From an uncultured Porphyromonadaceae bacterium (lineage in GTDB: Bacteria > Bacteroidota > Bacteroidia > Bacteroidales > Muribaculaceae): 5,803 nucleotides of DNA. This document shows, in pieces, positions 1 through 5,803 of the stretch (within the stretch, counting starts at the first letter, position 1; every line of letters begins with the position of its first letter). Location of the stretch: assembly GCA_905193485.1 (NCBI GenBank), contig CAJJOX010000145.1:1-5803 (forward strand). Direction: 5' to 3'. The notes under the pieces are model-generated. The model saw nothing but the letters and a program-made list of their open reading frames with translations, was not told where the DNA came from and did not search any database. Position numbers and translations under genes: made by a program.

Positions 1-2100
1 GAAGATTTCATAGGGGCGTCCACCGAGGAGTCCGACAAACGCGATCCATTTTTCCTTGTTGTTCTGGAAGCGGACGACATCGGCTTCCAGCTCTATGGGA
101 CGTTTTGCCACGATCGGATGACCTTCGCATTGAGCTGCCGGTTCTTTCTTTTTCTCGACGGCGATGAGCACGCCCGAACGAGAGCCGTCGCGATAGACGG
201 TGCAGCCTTTGCATCCCGAACGCCAGGCCTCGAAGTAGAGTCGGGCAACAAGCTCTTCGCTTACGTCGGCGGGAAGATTGATGGTGACGGAAATCGAATG
301 GTCGGCCCAGCGCTGCACACTGCCTTGCATGCGCACTTTCTCGAGCCAGTCGACATCGTTGGCTGTCGCTTTGAAATAGGGCGAACGACTTACAAGGCGG
401 TCGAGTTCTTCCTGCGAGTAGTCGGATCTTACCTCAATGCCGTTGACTTTCATCCATTCGATGAATTTCGGGTGGTAGACCACATATTCCTCGAAAGCGT
501 CGCCGGATTCGTCGACATAGTCAACCCGTACGGCCGTATCGTTAGGGTTCACTTTGCGGCGGCGTTTGTAGACGGGCATGAATACAGGTTCAATTCCGCT
601 CGAAGTCTGCGTCATGATGCTTACGGTGCCGGTGGGGGCTATGGTGAGGCAGGCAATATTGCGCCGGCCTTGCTTTTTCATCAATTCGTAGAGTTCGGGA
701 TCGGCTTCACGCAGTCGGTTGATGTAAGGATTGTTGGCTTCGCGTCCGGCGTCATAGATTTCGAACGCGCCGCGTTCGCCTGCCATCTCGACACTTGAAC
801 GGTAGGCTGCCAGAGCCAGTGTGCGGTGGACGAGTGTCGAAAATTCGGTCGCTTCCGGTGTGCCGTAACGTAATCCGAGTGCGGCGAGCATGTCGCCTTC
901 GCCAGTGGTGCCGACACCTGTGCGGCGACCTTTGAGCGTTTTGGTGCGAATCTTCTGCCAGAGGTGAAGCTCGGTCTGTTTTACTTCATCGGTTTCGGGG
1001 TCGGAGTTGATCTTATCGATTATTTTGTCGATTTTTTCTTTTTCAAGATCGATGATGTCGTCCATGATGCGCTGAGCCTTGGCAACATGTGTCTTGAAGA
1101 GGTCGAAGTCGAACGACGCATCTTTTGTGAACGGGTCGCGCACGTAGCTGTAGAGGTTTATGGCCAGAAGGCGGCAGCTGTCGTATGGACAAAGTGGAAT
1201 TTCGCCGCAGGGATTGGTCGAGATGGTCTGGAAACCAAGGTCGGCGTAACAATCGGGTACGGATTCGCGTGTGATAGTGTCCCAGAAAAGGACGCCGGGT
1301 TCGGCCGATTTCCATGCATTGTGGATGATCTTTTTCCAGATTCCGGCGGCTTCGACTTCCTTTACAATAGCCGGTTCGTCGGAATCGATGGGGTATTGCT
1401 GGCGGAATGTAGAGCCGTCGGCCGCGGCCTGCATGAAATCGTCGGTGATGCGTACCGACACATTGGCACCAGTCACTTTGCCTTCGGTCATCTTGGCGTC
1501 GATGAAGGCCTCGCTATCGGGATGCTTGATGCTGACGGTGAGCATGAGAGCACCGCGCCGGCCATCCTGAGCCACTTCGCGGGTAGAATTGGAGTAGCGT
1601 TCCATAAACGGCACGAGGCCGGTGGATGTGAGAGCCGAGTTTTTGACTGGAGTGCCTTTCGGCCGGATATGTGAAAGATCGTGGCCGACGCCTCCGCGAC
1701 GTTTCATGAGCTGCACCTGCTCTTCGTCGATTTTTATGACGCCGCCGTAGGAGTCGGGTTTGCCGTCAACGCCGATTACGAAGCAGTTGCTCAGCGAGGC
1801 CACCTGGAAATCGTTGCCGATTCCGGTCATCGGGCTTCCCTGAGGCACAACATAGCGGAAATGGTCGAGGAGATTGAAGATCTCCTCATGGGTCATCGGA
1901 TTGGGGTAGTTGTTTTCGATGCGGGATATTTCACCGGCGATGCGGTGGTGCATGTCGCCGGGTGAAAGTTCGAATAGATTGCCAAACGAGTCTTTGAGCG
2001 CATACTTGCTCACCCAGACACGTGCTGCGAGCTCATCACCATCGAAATATTTCAACGTGGCGTCGTAGGCTTCGTCGTAAGTGTAGGTTTTCTGTTCCAC
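1..2100 (-). CDS. nrdJ: Adenosylcobalamin-dependent (class II) ribonucleotide reductase, 3' end cut off by window
   Basis: Reduces ribonucleotides to deoxyribonucleotides in the cytoplasm, using a thiyl radical generated with coenzyme B12. The minus strand is open for 700 codons without a stop up to the window edge; class II enzymes of this type are usually somewhat longer, so roughly the last 130-150 residues are missing. Key features: SLSNCFV with Cys106 (redox cysteine), KRRGGVGHDLS at 133-143, STNPCGEIPL with Asn296, Cys298 (thiyl site) and Glu300, a second redox cysteine Cys309 eleven residues later (the spacing known from Thermotoga NrdJ), APTGTVS at 488-494, HSISVTINLP at 601-610 and GCKGCTVYRDGSRSG at 629-643. 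No N-terminal ATP-cone precedes the catalytic region. The start is GTG at 2098-2100: a TAA lies in frame ten codons upstream, no ATG lies between, and the next ATG (codon 50) would remove family-like sequence. No B12 riboswitch is evident upstream. Confidence 0.95.
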   Translation of the reverse strand, partial: MEQKTYTYDEAYDATLKYFDGDELAARVWVSKYALKDSFGNLFELSPGDMHHRIAGEISRIENNYPNPMTHEEIFNLLDHFRYVVPQGSPMTGIGNDFQVASLSNCFVIGVDGKPDSYGGVIKIDEEQVQLMKRRGGVGHDLSHIRPKGTPVKNSALTSTGLVPFMERYSNSTREVAQDGRRGALMLTVSIKHPDSEAFIDAKMTEGKVTGANVSVRITDDFMQAAADGSTFRQQYPIDSDEPAIVKEVEAAGIWKKIIHNAWKSAEPGVLFWDTITRESVPDCYADLGFQTISTNPCGEIPLCPYDSCRLLAINLYSYVRDPFTKDASFDFDLFKTHVAKAQRIMDDIIDLEKEKIDKIIDKINSDPETDEVKQTELHLWQKIRTKTLKGRRTGVGTTGEGDMLAALGLRYGTPEATEFSTLVHRTLALAAYRSSVEMAGERGAFEIYDAGREANNPYINRLREADPELYELMKKQGRRNIACLTIAPTGTVSIMTQTSSGIEPVFMPVYKRRRKVNPNDTAVRVDYVDESGDAFEEYVVYHPKFIEWMKVNGIEVRSDYSQEELDRLVSRSPYFKATANDVDWLEKVRMQGSVQRWADHSISVTINLPADVSEELVARLYFEAWRSGCKGCTVYRDGSRSGVLIAVEKKKEPAAQCEGHPIVAKRPIELEADVVRFQNNKEKWIAFVGLLGGRPYEIF

Positions 2101-2164
2101 GGTTTTCTGAGAGAATTGAGTGGTAGATTATGGGTTAAAGATTGAATTGATGTTTGTCGTATTG

Positions 2165-2172
2165 CAAAAGTA
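2165..2172 (-). promoter_or_regulatory. Candidate -7 element for nrdJ (TACTTTTG)
   Basis: Read on the minus strand this is TACTTTTG, an exact match to the Bacteroidetes -7 consensus TAnnTTTG. Transcription would begin near 2158 and give a leader of about 58 bases. The weakness is the -33 box: the nearest TTTG lies 25 bases upstream instead of the usual 19-21. The element is part of a 14-base word (2159-2172) that recurs inverted upstream of dnaA. Confidence 0.35.
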
Positions 2173-2197
2173 GGTACTATTATAGGAAACCCGACTG

Positions 2198-2228
2198 CAA
2201 AATTTGTGATATTTTCCCAATTATCAAA
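2198..2228 (-). promoter_or_regulatory. Alternative candidate promoter for nrdJ
   Basis: On the minus strand TTTG (2228-2225) is followed after exactly 19 bases by AAATTTTG (2205-2198). This has the correct spacing for a Bacteroidetes -33/-7 pair, but the first base of the -7 box does not match TAnnTTTG. It would start transcription near 2191. The choice between this and the TACTTTTG element downstream cannot be made from sequence alone. Confidence 0.3.
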
Positions 2229-2345
2229 ATAAATAATCACGGATATTTAAAATTGTTTATAAGTTTTCCAAAATGCGAGGTCAATTCGGTGAAAATCAGC
2301 AGTGTGCTTTTGAATGAGATGCCTTTGAGTGTGTCGAAACGTTGT

Positions 2346-2362
2346 GTCCGGTGTTGTCGGAC
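2346..2362. repeat. Short inverted repeat (GTCCG-N7-CGGAC) over the nitroreductase -33 region
   Basis: GTCCG at 2346-2350 and CGGAC at 2358-2362 form a perfect 5-base dyad with a 7-base centre. The centre contains the TTG that serves as the likely -33 element of the nitroreductase promoter, a position where a bound repressor would block RNA polymerase. The arms are short enough to arise by chance. Confidence 0.3.
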
Positions 2363-2384
2363 TTATAAATAATGTTTAATTTTG
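2353..2384 (+). promoter_or_regulatory. Likely promoter of the nitroreductase gene
   Basis: GTTG at 2353-2356 is followed after 20 bases by TAATTTTG at 2377-2384. The second element matches the Bacteroidetes -7 consensus TAnnTTTG exactly, and the spacing to the -33-like TTG is in the normal range. Transcription would start near 2390, about 15 bases before the ATG at 2406. The -7 box overlaps the in-frame TTG at 2382, which argues against translation starting at that TTG. Confidence 0.5.
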
Positions 2385-2405
2385 GGGCGGAAACCATCGA
2401 AAAGA

Positions 2406-3152
2406 ATGAACATGGATTATTTTTCAACCCGCCGCACGGTGCGCAGATTCTCGGATCGCCCCGTAGACCGTAAATTGCTGGATGAAATGATAGAGGCAGC
2501 GTCACATGCTCCGAACACGGGAAACATGCAGCTTTACAGTGTCGTGGTGACGAGCGATGAATCGTTACGTCGCGCCCTGGCTCCCGCTCATTTCAATCAG
2601 CCTGCCTCCACAGGCTGTCGGCTTATGCTCACCTTCTGTGCCGACTTCAACCGTTTCGAGCACTGGTGCCGTATCAATGATGCTGTTCCCGGCTATAACA
2701 ATTTTCAGGCTTTCATGTGGGCTGTGATCGATACGGTGATTTTCGCACAGCAGTTCTGCACCATTGCCGAACAGAGAGGCCTTGGGTGTTGCTATCTCGG
2801 CACTACGACATATAATGCACCTCAGATTGCAGATGTGCTCGGACTTCCTGACCGTGTCGTTCCGGTGGTGACGCTTGCTTTGGGATATCCCGAGGGAGAG
2901 GCGGCGCTATCCGACCGTTTGCCGTTGAATGCCATAATGCACACTGAACATTATCGCGAGTTTGATGACGATGAAATCCGCCGTATGTATTCTTATAAGG
3001 AGTCGCTGCCGGAGAGTGCGCGCTTTGTTGAGGAAAACGGCAAGAAATCGCTTGCGCAAGTGTATACCGATGTGCGTTATGCCTCACACGACAATTTGAA
3101 TTTTTCACGGTTGTACCACGACTTTGTCGTCAGTCGCGGTTTCGACATGTGA
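2406..3152 (+). CDS. Nitroreductase-family FMN-dependent oxidoreductase
   Basis: A complete 248-residue protein of the nitroreductase fold (PF00881-type), expected to be a cytoplasmic FMN homodimer using NAD(P)H. The true substrate is unknown and cannot be told from sequence. Family features: the N-terminal phosphate-binding stretch STRRTVRRFSDRPV (residues 7-20), the flavin-contact segment HAPNTGNMQ (34-42), the central helix around DTVIFAQQF (109-117), and GLGCCYLGTTTYN (125-137) followed by LGYPEG (159-164). There is no signal peptide or membrane segment. Length is typical for the family. The start is set at ATG 2406 because a promoter-like -7 box overlaps the only upstream in-frame start (TTG 2382); ATG 2412, two codons later, is equally possible. 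The gene is monocistronic, divergent from nrdJ and convergent with dnaA. Confidence 0.9.
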   Translation: MNMDYFSTRRTVRRFSDRPVDRKLLDEMIEAASHAPNTGNMQLYSVVVTSDESLRRALAPAHFNQPASTGCRLMLTFCADFNRFEHWCRINDAVPGYNNFQAFMWAVIDTVIFAQQFCTIAEQRGLGCCYLGTTTYNAPQIADVLGLPDRVVPVVTLALGYPEGEAALSDRLPLNAIMHTEHYREFDDDEIRRMYSYKESLPESARFVEENGKKSLAQVYTDVRYASHDNLNFSRLYHDFVVSRGFDM

Positions 3153-3300
3153 GGAGCACGGCATGTCAGGCAGATCGCAGATATTAAAGCATAGCTTCAT
3201 GTTTTGTTGGCTGTGTAGCTTGATAAGATGCTGCTACATATCGTATTGATTACCATACTTAAAGTAAATCTTCAATAATTGCCGCCAGCGATATTGATTA

Positions 3301-3347
3301 AAAACAATTCGGGGCAACGCCATTTGTCCGTTGTCCCGAATTGTTTT
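3301..3347. terminator. Strong bidirectional intrinsic terminator between nitroreductase and dnaA
   Basis: Arms 3301-3319 and 3329-3347 form a 19-pair stem around a 9-base loop (3320-3328). All pairs are Watson-Crick except one G-T position (3314/3334). The outer ends of the stem are A-rich on the left and T-rich on the right, so transcripts from either direction end in a U-rich tract (TTTTG on plus, GTTTTTAA on minus). It sits between two convergent genes, where one structure can stop both. Confidence 0.85.
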
Positions 3348-3352
3348 GTGTG

Positions 3353-3379
3353 AGCCGGTACTGTTTAAAAAGTACGGCT
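3353..3379 (-). terminator. Second hairpin overlapping the dnaA stop codon
   Basis: Arms 3353-3362 and 3371-3379 pair over 9 bases with one bulged G and an 8-base loop. On the minus strand the first arm begins inside the dnaA TAG stop (3378-3380). No U-tract follows directly, so by itself it is a weak terminator. It may protect the mRNA end or act as a prelude to the strong hairpin immediately downstream. Confidence 0.45.
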
Positions 3380-4766
3380 ATTTTATGAGTGCGCTTTCTA
3401 TATCGGCGACGTCGGCTTGCAACTGTTTTTCGATGGGCAGGCGTTCTTCGATATTCTTACAAGCGTAGAGTACGGTAGAGTGAGTGCGTGAGAGTCGTGT
3501 GCCGATAGCCGTATAGGGCATTTTTGCATGTTTTTTAGCAAGATACATCACCATTTGGCGTGCGTCGGAAATTTCGCGTTTGCGGGATTTGGTGAATATC
3601 TGATCGGGTTCGATTCCATAGTGTGACGCCACTTCCTGAGTGATGATCTCGAAGTTGATTTGCCGATGATTGACTTTTACGGCGTTTGCCAAAACCTTGC
3701 GGGCGAGATCAAGATCTATGTCGACATTGAGGATTGCGGCATGAGCGGTGATGGACACCACGATTCCTTCGAGTTCGCGGATGCTGTCGGTGACGTTGGT
3801 GGCAATATAGTCCATGACATCCTCAGGCAATTCAAGGCCATCCTGCTCGGCTTTTTGGCGCAGGACTTCCTTGCGGAGCTGATAGTCGGGGCTTTCGAGC
3901 TCGGCTGTCATTCCCATTGTGAATCGCGATATGAGGCGGCGTTCCATGCCTTCCATTTTCGAAGGACAGCAGTCGCTTGCCAGAATCAGTTGCTTGCGAT
4001 TGAGGATCAGATGGTTGAAAATGTGGAAAAAAGTGTTTTGTGTGCCTTGTTTTCCAATCAGATCCTGGATGTCGTCAATGATCAGTGTGTCGATGCTTTG
4101 GTAGAAATTGATGAAATCATTGATCTTGCCATTTTTTACGGCCGTGGTGTATTGGCTTTCAAATAATCGGGCGGTGATGTAGAGCACTCGCATGGAAGGC
4201 GTCTTTTCCTTTATGCGGATGCCGATGGCCTGAATGAGGTGTGTTTTGCCTACACCGGGTGCGCCAAAAACAAACAATGGATTGAAAGTCTTGCATTTGG
4301 GATCATTGGCTATGGCTTCGCCGATGGAACGTGCCACACGATTGCTGACGCTGTCGCAATAGTTTTCAAAAGTATAATTGGGGTTGAGCTGTGCGTCGAT
4401 CTCCTGAAGCTCTTGCTGACGAAAAGGGTTGGATGTCGCTCCCGGTTTTGGGGCTACCGCCGAGCTTGGCTTCGAGCTGCCCATGGTGACACCGGTAGAG
4501 GGTTCGTTGCCAATCTGGTTGAAATGGTAATATAATTTCATGTCCGGGCCGTAGACCTTATAGAGTGTGCGGCGCAGAAGATTGGTGTAGCGTTCTTCAA
4601 GTTGCTCGATGAAGAACTGAGAAGGAACCATGAGAATCAGTTTTCCGTCGGTGAAGCTTACCGAAGTTACCGGCCGAAACCAGGCTTCATATTGCTCGGT
4701 CGGCAGGTTGTCGCGGAAAATGTCAAGGCATTTGTCCCACAGTTGTTGGTGGTTGTCCGTCGTCAT
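3378..4766 (-). CDS. dnaA: Chromosomal replication initiator protein DnaA
   Basis: Binds DnaA boxes at the origin, melts DNA and loads the replicative helicase. The gene is complete, 462 residues, a normal DnaA length. Domain I (about 1-85) begins with LWDKCLDIF and contains the WF pair at 29-30. Domain II (about 86-125) is a short Ser/Pro-rich linker. The AAA+ domain III (about 126-345) has Walker A GAPGVGKTH (168-176), Walker B LIIDDIQ (228-234), sensor 1 LASD (262-265), the arginine finger Arg281 in SRF, and sensor 2 Arg330 in IRELEG. Domain IV has KSRKREISDARQ (393-404, Arg403 corresponding to E. coli Arg399) and the box-recognition motif RTHSTV (427-432). That motif is one residue shorter than in E. 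coli and has Thr428 where E. coli has Asp433. SDCCP at 264-268 is also unusual. Start ATG at 4764-4766 fits the family N-terminus; no Shine-Dalgarno is present, as is usual in Bacteroidetes. Confidence 0.97.
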   Translation of the reverse strand: MTTDNHQQLWDKCLDIFRDNLPTEQYEAWFRPVTSVSFTDGKLILMVPSQFFIEQLEERYTNLLRRTLYKVYGPDMKLYYHFNQIGNEPSTGVTMGSSKPSSAVAPKPGATSNPFRQQELQEIDAQLNPNYTFENYCDSVSNRVARSIGEAIANDPKCKTFNPLFVFGAPGVGKTHLIQAIGIRIKEKTPSMRVLYITARLFESQYTTAVKNGKINDFINFYQSIDTLIIDDIQDLIGKQGTQNTFFHIFNHLILNRKQLILASDCCPSKMEGMERRLISRFTMGMTAELESPDYQLRKEVLRQKAEQDGLELPEDVMDYIATNVTDSIRELEGIVVSITAHAAILNVDIDLDLARKVLANAVKVNHRQINFEIITQEVASHYGIEPDQIFTKSRKREISDARQMVMYLAKKHAKMPYTAIGTRLSRTHSTVLYACKNIEERLPIEKQLQADVADIESALIK

Positions 4767-4821
4767 AAGAGGGTGTCAATAATAGCTTTTCGGCAGCATG
4801 TGCGGCCGGGAGATTTTAATA

Positions 4822-4835
4822 TACTTTTGCAATAC
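4822..4835 (+). repeat. 14-base word shared, inverted, with the nrdJ upstream region
   Basis: TACTTTTGCAATAC occurs here on the plus strand and at 2159-2172 on the minus strand. It begins with an exact Bacteroidetes -7 match (TACTTTTG) facing right, away from dnaA. No suitable -33 box precedes it and no plus-strand gene follows, so it is more likely part of the dnaA control region than an active rightward promoter. It directly abuts the -7 box of the candidate dnaA promoter. Confidence 0.4.
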
Positions 4836-4866
4836 AAAATTCAGATTATTTTTTCTCAAAAACAAA
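4835..4866 (-). promoter_or_regulatory. Candidate dnaA promoter
   Basis: On the minus strand TTTG (4866-4863) is followed after 20 bases by GAATTTTG (4842-4835). Spacing and the -33 element fit the Bacteroidetes pattern; the -7 box has one mismatch at its first base. Transcription would begin near 4828 and leave a leader of about 60 bases before the ATG. A terminator after the upstream gene supports the need for a separate dnaA promoter. Confidence 0.4.
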
Positions 4867-5050
4867 TCGGTTTTTATTTGCAAATTTGGATGACTGTGCA
4901 CGTGTTTGATTGACAGATGGTTAAAGAATGGGGTGGCGGCTATTGAAGTGTTTGTTTGGATTTAAGCTGTAACACGCTGTGCTATTGAAGTTTGGTGTGA
5001 ATTGTGCTGTGGATTAGATCAAGTGATTGTTTAAGAAATGTTATTATAGA

Positions 5051-5100
5051 AAACGACCAATTTACAACGGTTATCAGTGCGAAACCATGTAAATCGGTCG
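5051..5100 (-). terminator. Intrinsic terminator of the MCE/MlaD-family gene
   Basis: Arms 5054-5066 and 5088-5100 form a 13-pair stem, extended inside by GGTT/AACC (5069-5072 and 5083-5086) around a 10-base loop. Position 5059/5095 is an A-C mismatch in plus-strand RNA but a G-U pair in minus-strand RNA. On the minus strand the stem is followed by TTTTCTAT. Both points favour the minus strand, so it ends the transcript of the gene stopping at 5139, about 39 bases earlier. Confidence 0.65.
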
Positions 5101-5138
5101 GTATGGTGTTATTTGGAATGAATCTAAATAGGTGTCTA

Positions 5139-5803
5139 TTACAGCAATTTGATGCTTATGTAGCGTTTTGGATTTTTCTTGACATCGCGCAGCAGAGAGT
5201 CGAGGCTCGCCGATGCATTGTTGAGGTTATAGTAAAGTCCGCTGTCGTTGAGCAGCATCCCCAGAGAAGAGTTGTTACCGTCGAGTTTGCTCATGAGCGA
5301 TTTTATCGATTGCGAAGTCTGATAGAGGTTGTCGACGGTGGATTGTATCGGCATGTCTTTAAGTTGGGACGAAACCGCTGTCAGATCGTTGGCGATGGTG
5401 TTGAGGCTTGTCGAGATCTCTTTGGCATTCGCCATTACGAATGTGGCATCTGTCGCGATGCCGGGCACGGCGGCCATAGCCTGATTGAGTTTGGAGCTTC
5501 CGGCCTCGACATTGGCGAGGGCGGCGTCGAGATGGTCAAGAGAACTGCGCAGCGCAGGACTTGCCACAAGTGCGTTCAAGGAAGAAACAAGCGAGTCGAT
5601 TTTGGGAACTATCTCGCCAACGGCAGGAAGAATATCGTCGGTGACACTTCCCATCAGACCGGCTGATTTTATGCCGGGGAGCTCGGCCCCCACTTCGCAA
5701 TAGCCTTTATCGGTGCCAAGGCGGAGTTCGATAGATGATGTGCCAAGCATGTCGGTGACGAGTATGGCCTGTGTGCCCTTGGGTAGGGGAAGTTTTTTGT
5801 CCA
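5139..5803 (-). CDS. MCE/MlaD-family lipid transport protein, 5' end cut off by window
   Basis: The C-terminal 220 residues of an MCE-domain protein; the N-terminus lies beyond the right edge. MCE proteins (MlaD type) are inner-membrane-anchored periplasmic subunits of ABC systems that move phospholipids between the envelope membranes. The first ~30 residues seen (LPLPKGTQAILVT, LGTSSIELRLG) match the end of an MCE beta-barrel. About residues 48-175 follow as a long helical, coiled-coil-like region rich in Ser, Leu, Asp and Ala (IVPKIDSLVSSLNALVASP). The tail, from about 178 (SSLGMLLNDSGLY to NPKRYISIKLL), is the typical end of single-MCE-domain Bacteroidales proteins. Any N-terminal membrane anchor is out of view. 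The frame is open upstream to the window edge, so the ATG at 5748-5750 is internal. It ends in tandem stops TAA TAG (5141-5136). Partner ATPase and permease genes are not visible. Confidence 0.85.
   Translation of the reverse strand, partial: DKKLPLPKGTQAILVTDMLGTSSIELRLGTDKGYCEVGAELPGIKSAGLMGSVTDDILPAVGEIVPKIDSLVSSLNALVASPALRSSLDHLDAALANVEAGSSKLNQAMAAVPGIATDATFVMANAKEISTSLNTIANDLTAVSSQLKDMPIQSTVDNLYQTSQSIKSLMSKLDGNNSSLGMLLNDSGLYYNLNNASASLDSLLRDVKKNPKRYISIKLL

Larger units (their letters stand above)
2101..2405. other. Divergent intergenic spacer between nrdJ and the nitroreductase gene
   Basis: This 305-base AT-rich stretch separates two divergently transcribed genes. I find no credible gene in it: the short open frames lack coding character and overlap the promoter-like words. 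It contains one good plus-strand promoter candidate next to the nitroreductase, two weaker minus-strand candidates for nrdJ, and a small inverted repeat at 2346-2362. I looked for a cobalamin riboswitch because the downstream enzyme uses B12. The likely nrdJ leader is under about 100 bases, too short for one, and no B12-box-like sequence stood out. Confidence 0.7.
4767..5138. other. AT-rich spacer between the MCE gene and dnaA
   Basis: This 372-base stretch carries no credible gene. In the minus-strand direction it holds the MCE-gene terminator (5051-5100), a stretch with two copies of GCTATTGAAGT (4939-4949 and 4981-4991, 42 bases apart), and a candidate dnaA promoter (4835-4866). A 10-base palindrome, ATTTGCAAAT, lies at 4876-4885. 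A single near-match to a DnaA box (TGTGGATTA on plus, one mismatch) occurs at about 5007-5015. One imperfect box does not make an origin, so I do not call oriC here. Confidence 0.6.

Noticed and set aside
118..1674. Long plus-strand open frames (226 residues at 118-798, 236 residues at 964-1674) opposite nrdJ
   Set aside because: The minus strand here encodes a continuous, clearly conserved ribonucleotide reductase. The plus-strand products resemble no family I know and are explained by the GC-rich codon use of the real gene.
2101..2200. Cobalamin riboswitch upstream of the B12-dependent reductase
   Set aside because: The likely leader is too short and no B12-box-like conserved core is visible.
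2154..2372. Possible small protein (72 residues, plus strand) in the divergent spacer
   Set aside because: Its composition is that of AT-rich noncoding DNA, it overlaps promoter elements of both neighbouring genes, and it resembles no known protein.
3212..3240. Weak hairpin (TGTAGC/GCTACA) in the nitroreductase 3' region
   Set aside because: The stem is short with a 13-base loop and no U-tract, and a much stronger terminator lies about 60 bases further on.
3660..4166. 168-residue plus-strand open frame opposite dnaA
   Set aside because: It lies wholly inside the conserved AAA+ domain and start of domain IV of dnaA, and shows no recognisable protein features or its own promoter.
5007..5015. 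DnaA box (TGTGGATTA, one mismatch) as evidence for oriC
   Set aside because: It is a single imperfect site without a cluster of boxes or a recognisable unwinding element arrangement, so it is compatible with chance.
5004..5666. 220-residue plus-strand open frame opposite the MCE gene
   Set aside because: It runs through the MCE-gene terminator hairpin and then antisense to conserved MCE coding sequence. The rightward TACTTTTG at 4822 lies upstream but lacks a -33 box.

Overview
The window looks like a chromosomal core region of a Bacteroidales gut bacterium. My best guess is Muribaculaceae or a close relative. The reasons are the protein sequences of DnaA, the B12-dependent ribonucleotide reductase and the MCE protein, the absence of Shine-Dalgarno sequences, promoter-like words of the Bacteroidetes TTTG / TAnnTTTG type, and GC-rich coding sequence against AT-rich spacers. 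The taxonomic call is inference from remembered sequences; no search was run.

Layout. Positions 1-2100 (minus) hold the first 700 codons of a class II, adenosylcobalamin-dependent ribonucleotide reductase (nrdJ type). It starts at GTG and runs off the left edge. Positions 2101-2405 are an AT-rich divergent spacer with promoter-like sequences in both directions. Positions 2406-3152 (plus) hold a complete nitroreductase-family flavoprotein gene. Positions 3153-3377 are a convergent spacer with a strong bidirectional terminator and a second hairpin that touches the dnaA stop codon. Positions 3378-4766 (minus) hold a complete dnaA. Positions 4767-5138 are an AT-rich spacer with an intrinsic terminator for the upstream gene and a candidate dnaA promoter. 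Positions 5139-5803 (minus) hold the C-terminal 220 codons of an MCE/MlaD-family lipid-transport protein, whose start lies beyond the right edge.

How the genes relate. DnaA starts chromosome replication and ribonucleotide reductase supplies the deoxynucleotides, so the two sit in the same physiological pathway, although the oppositely oriented nitroreductase separates them. Terminators after the MCE gene and after dnaA suggest that dnaA is mainly transcribed from its own promoter. An exact 14-base word occurs once in the nrdJ leader region and once, inverted, in the dnaA leader region. In both cases it lies 55-58 bases before the start codon. This is the most interesting regulatory hint here, but it may only reflect shared promoter vocabulary.

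I see no mobile element, CRISPR array, tRNA, rRNA or riboswitch, and no convincing undescribed system. The long open frames antisense to nrdJ, dnaA and the MCE gene are judged to be shadows of the real genes.
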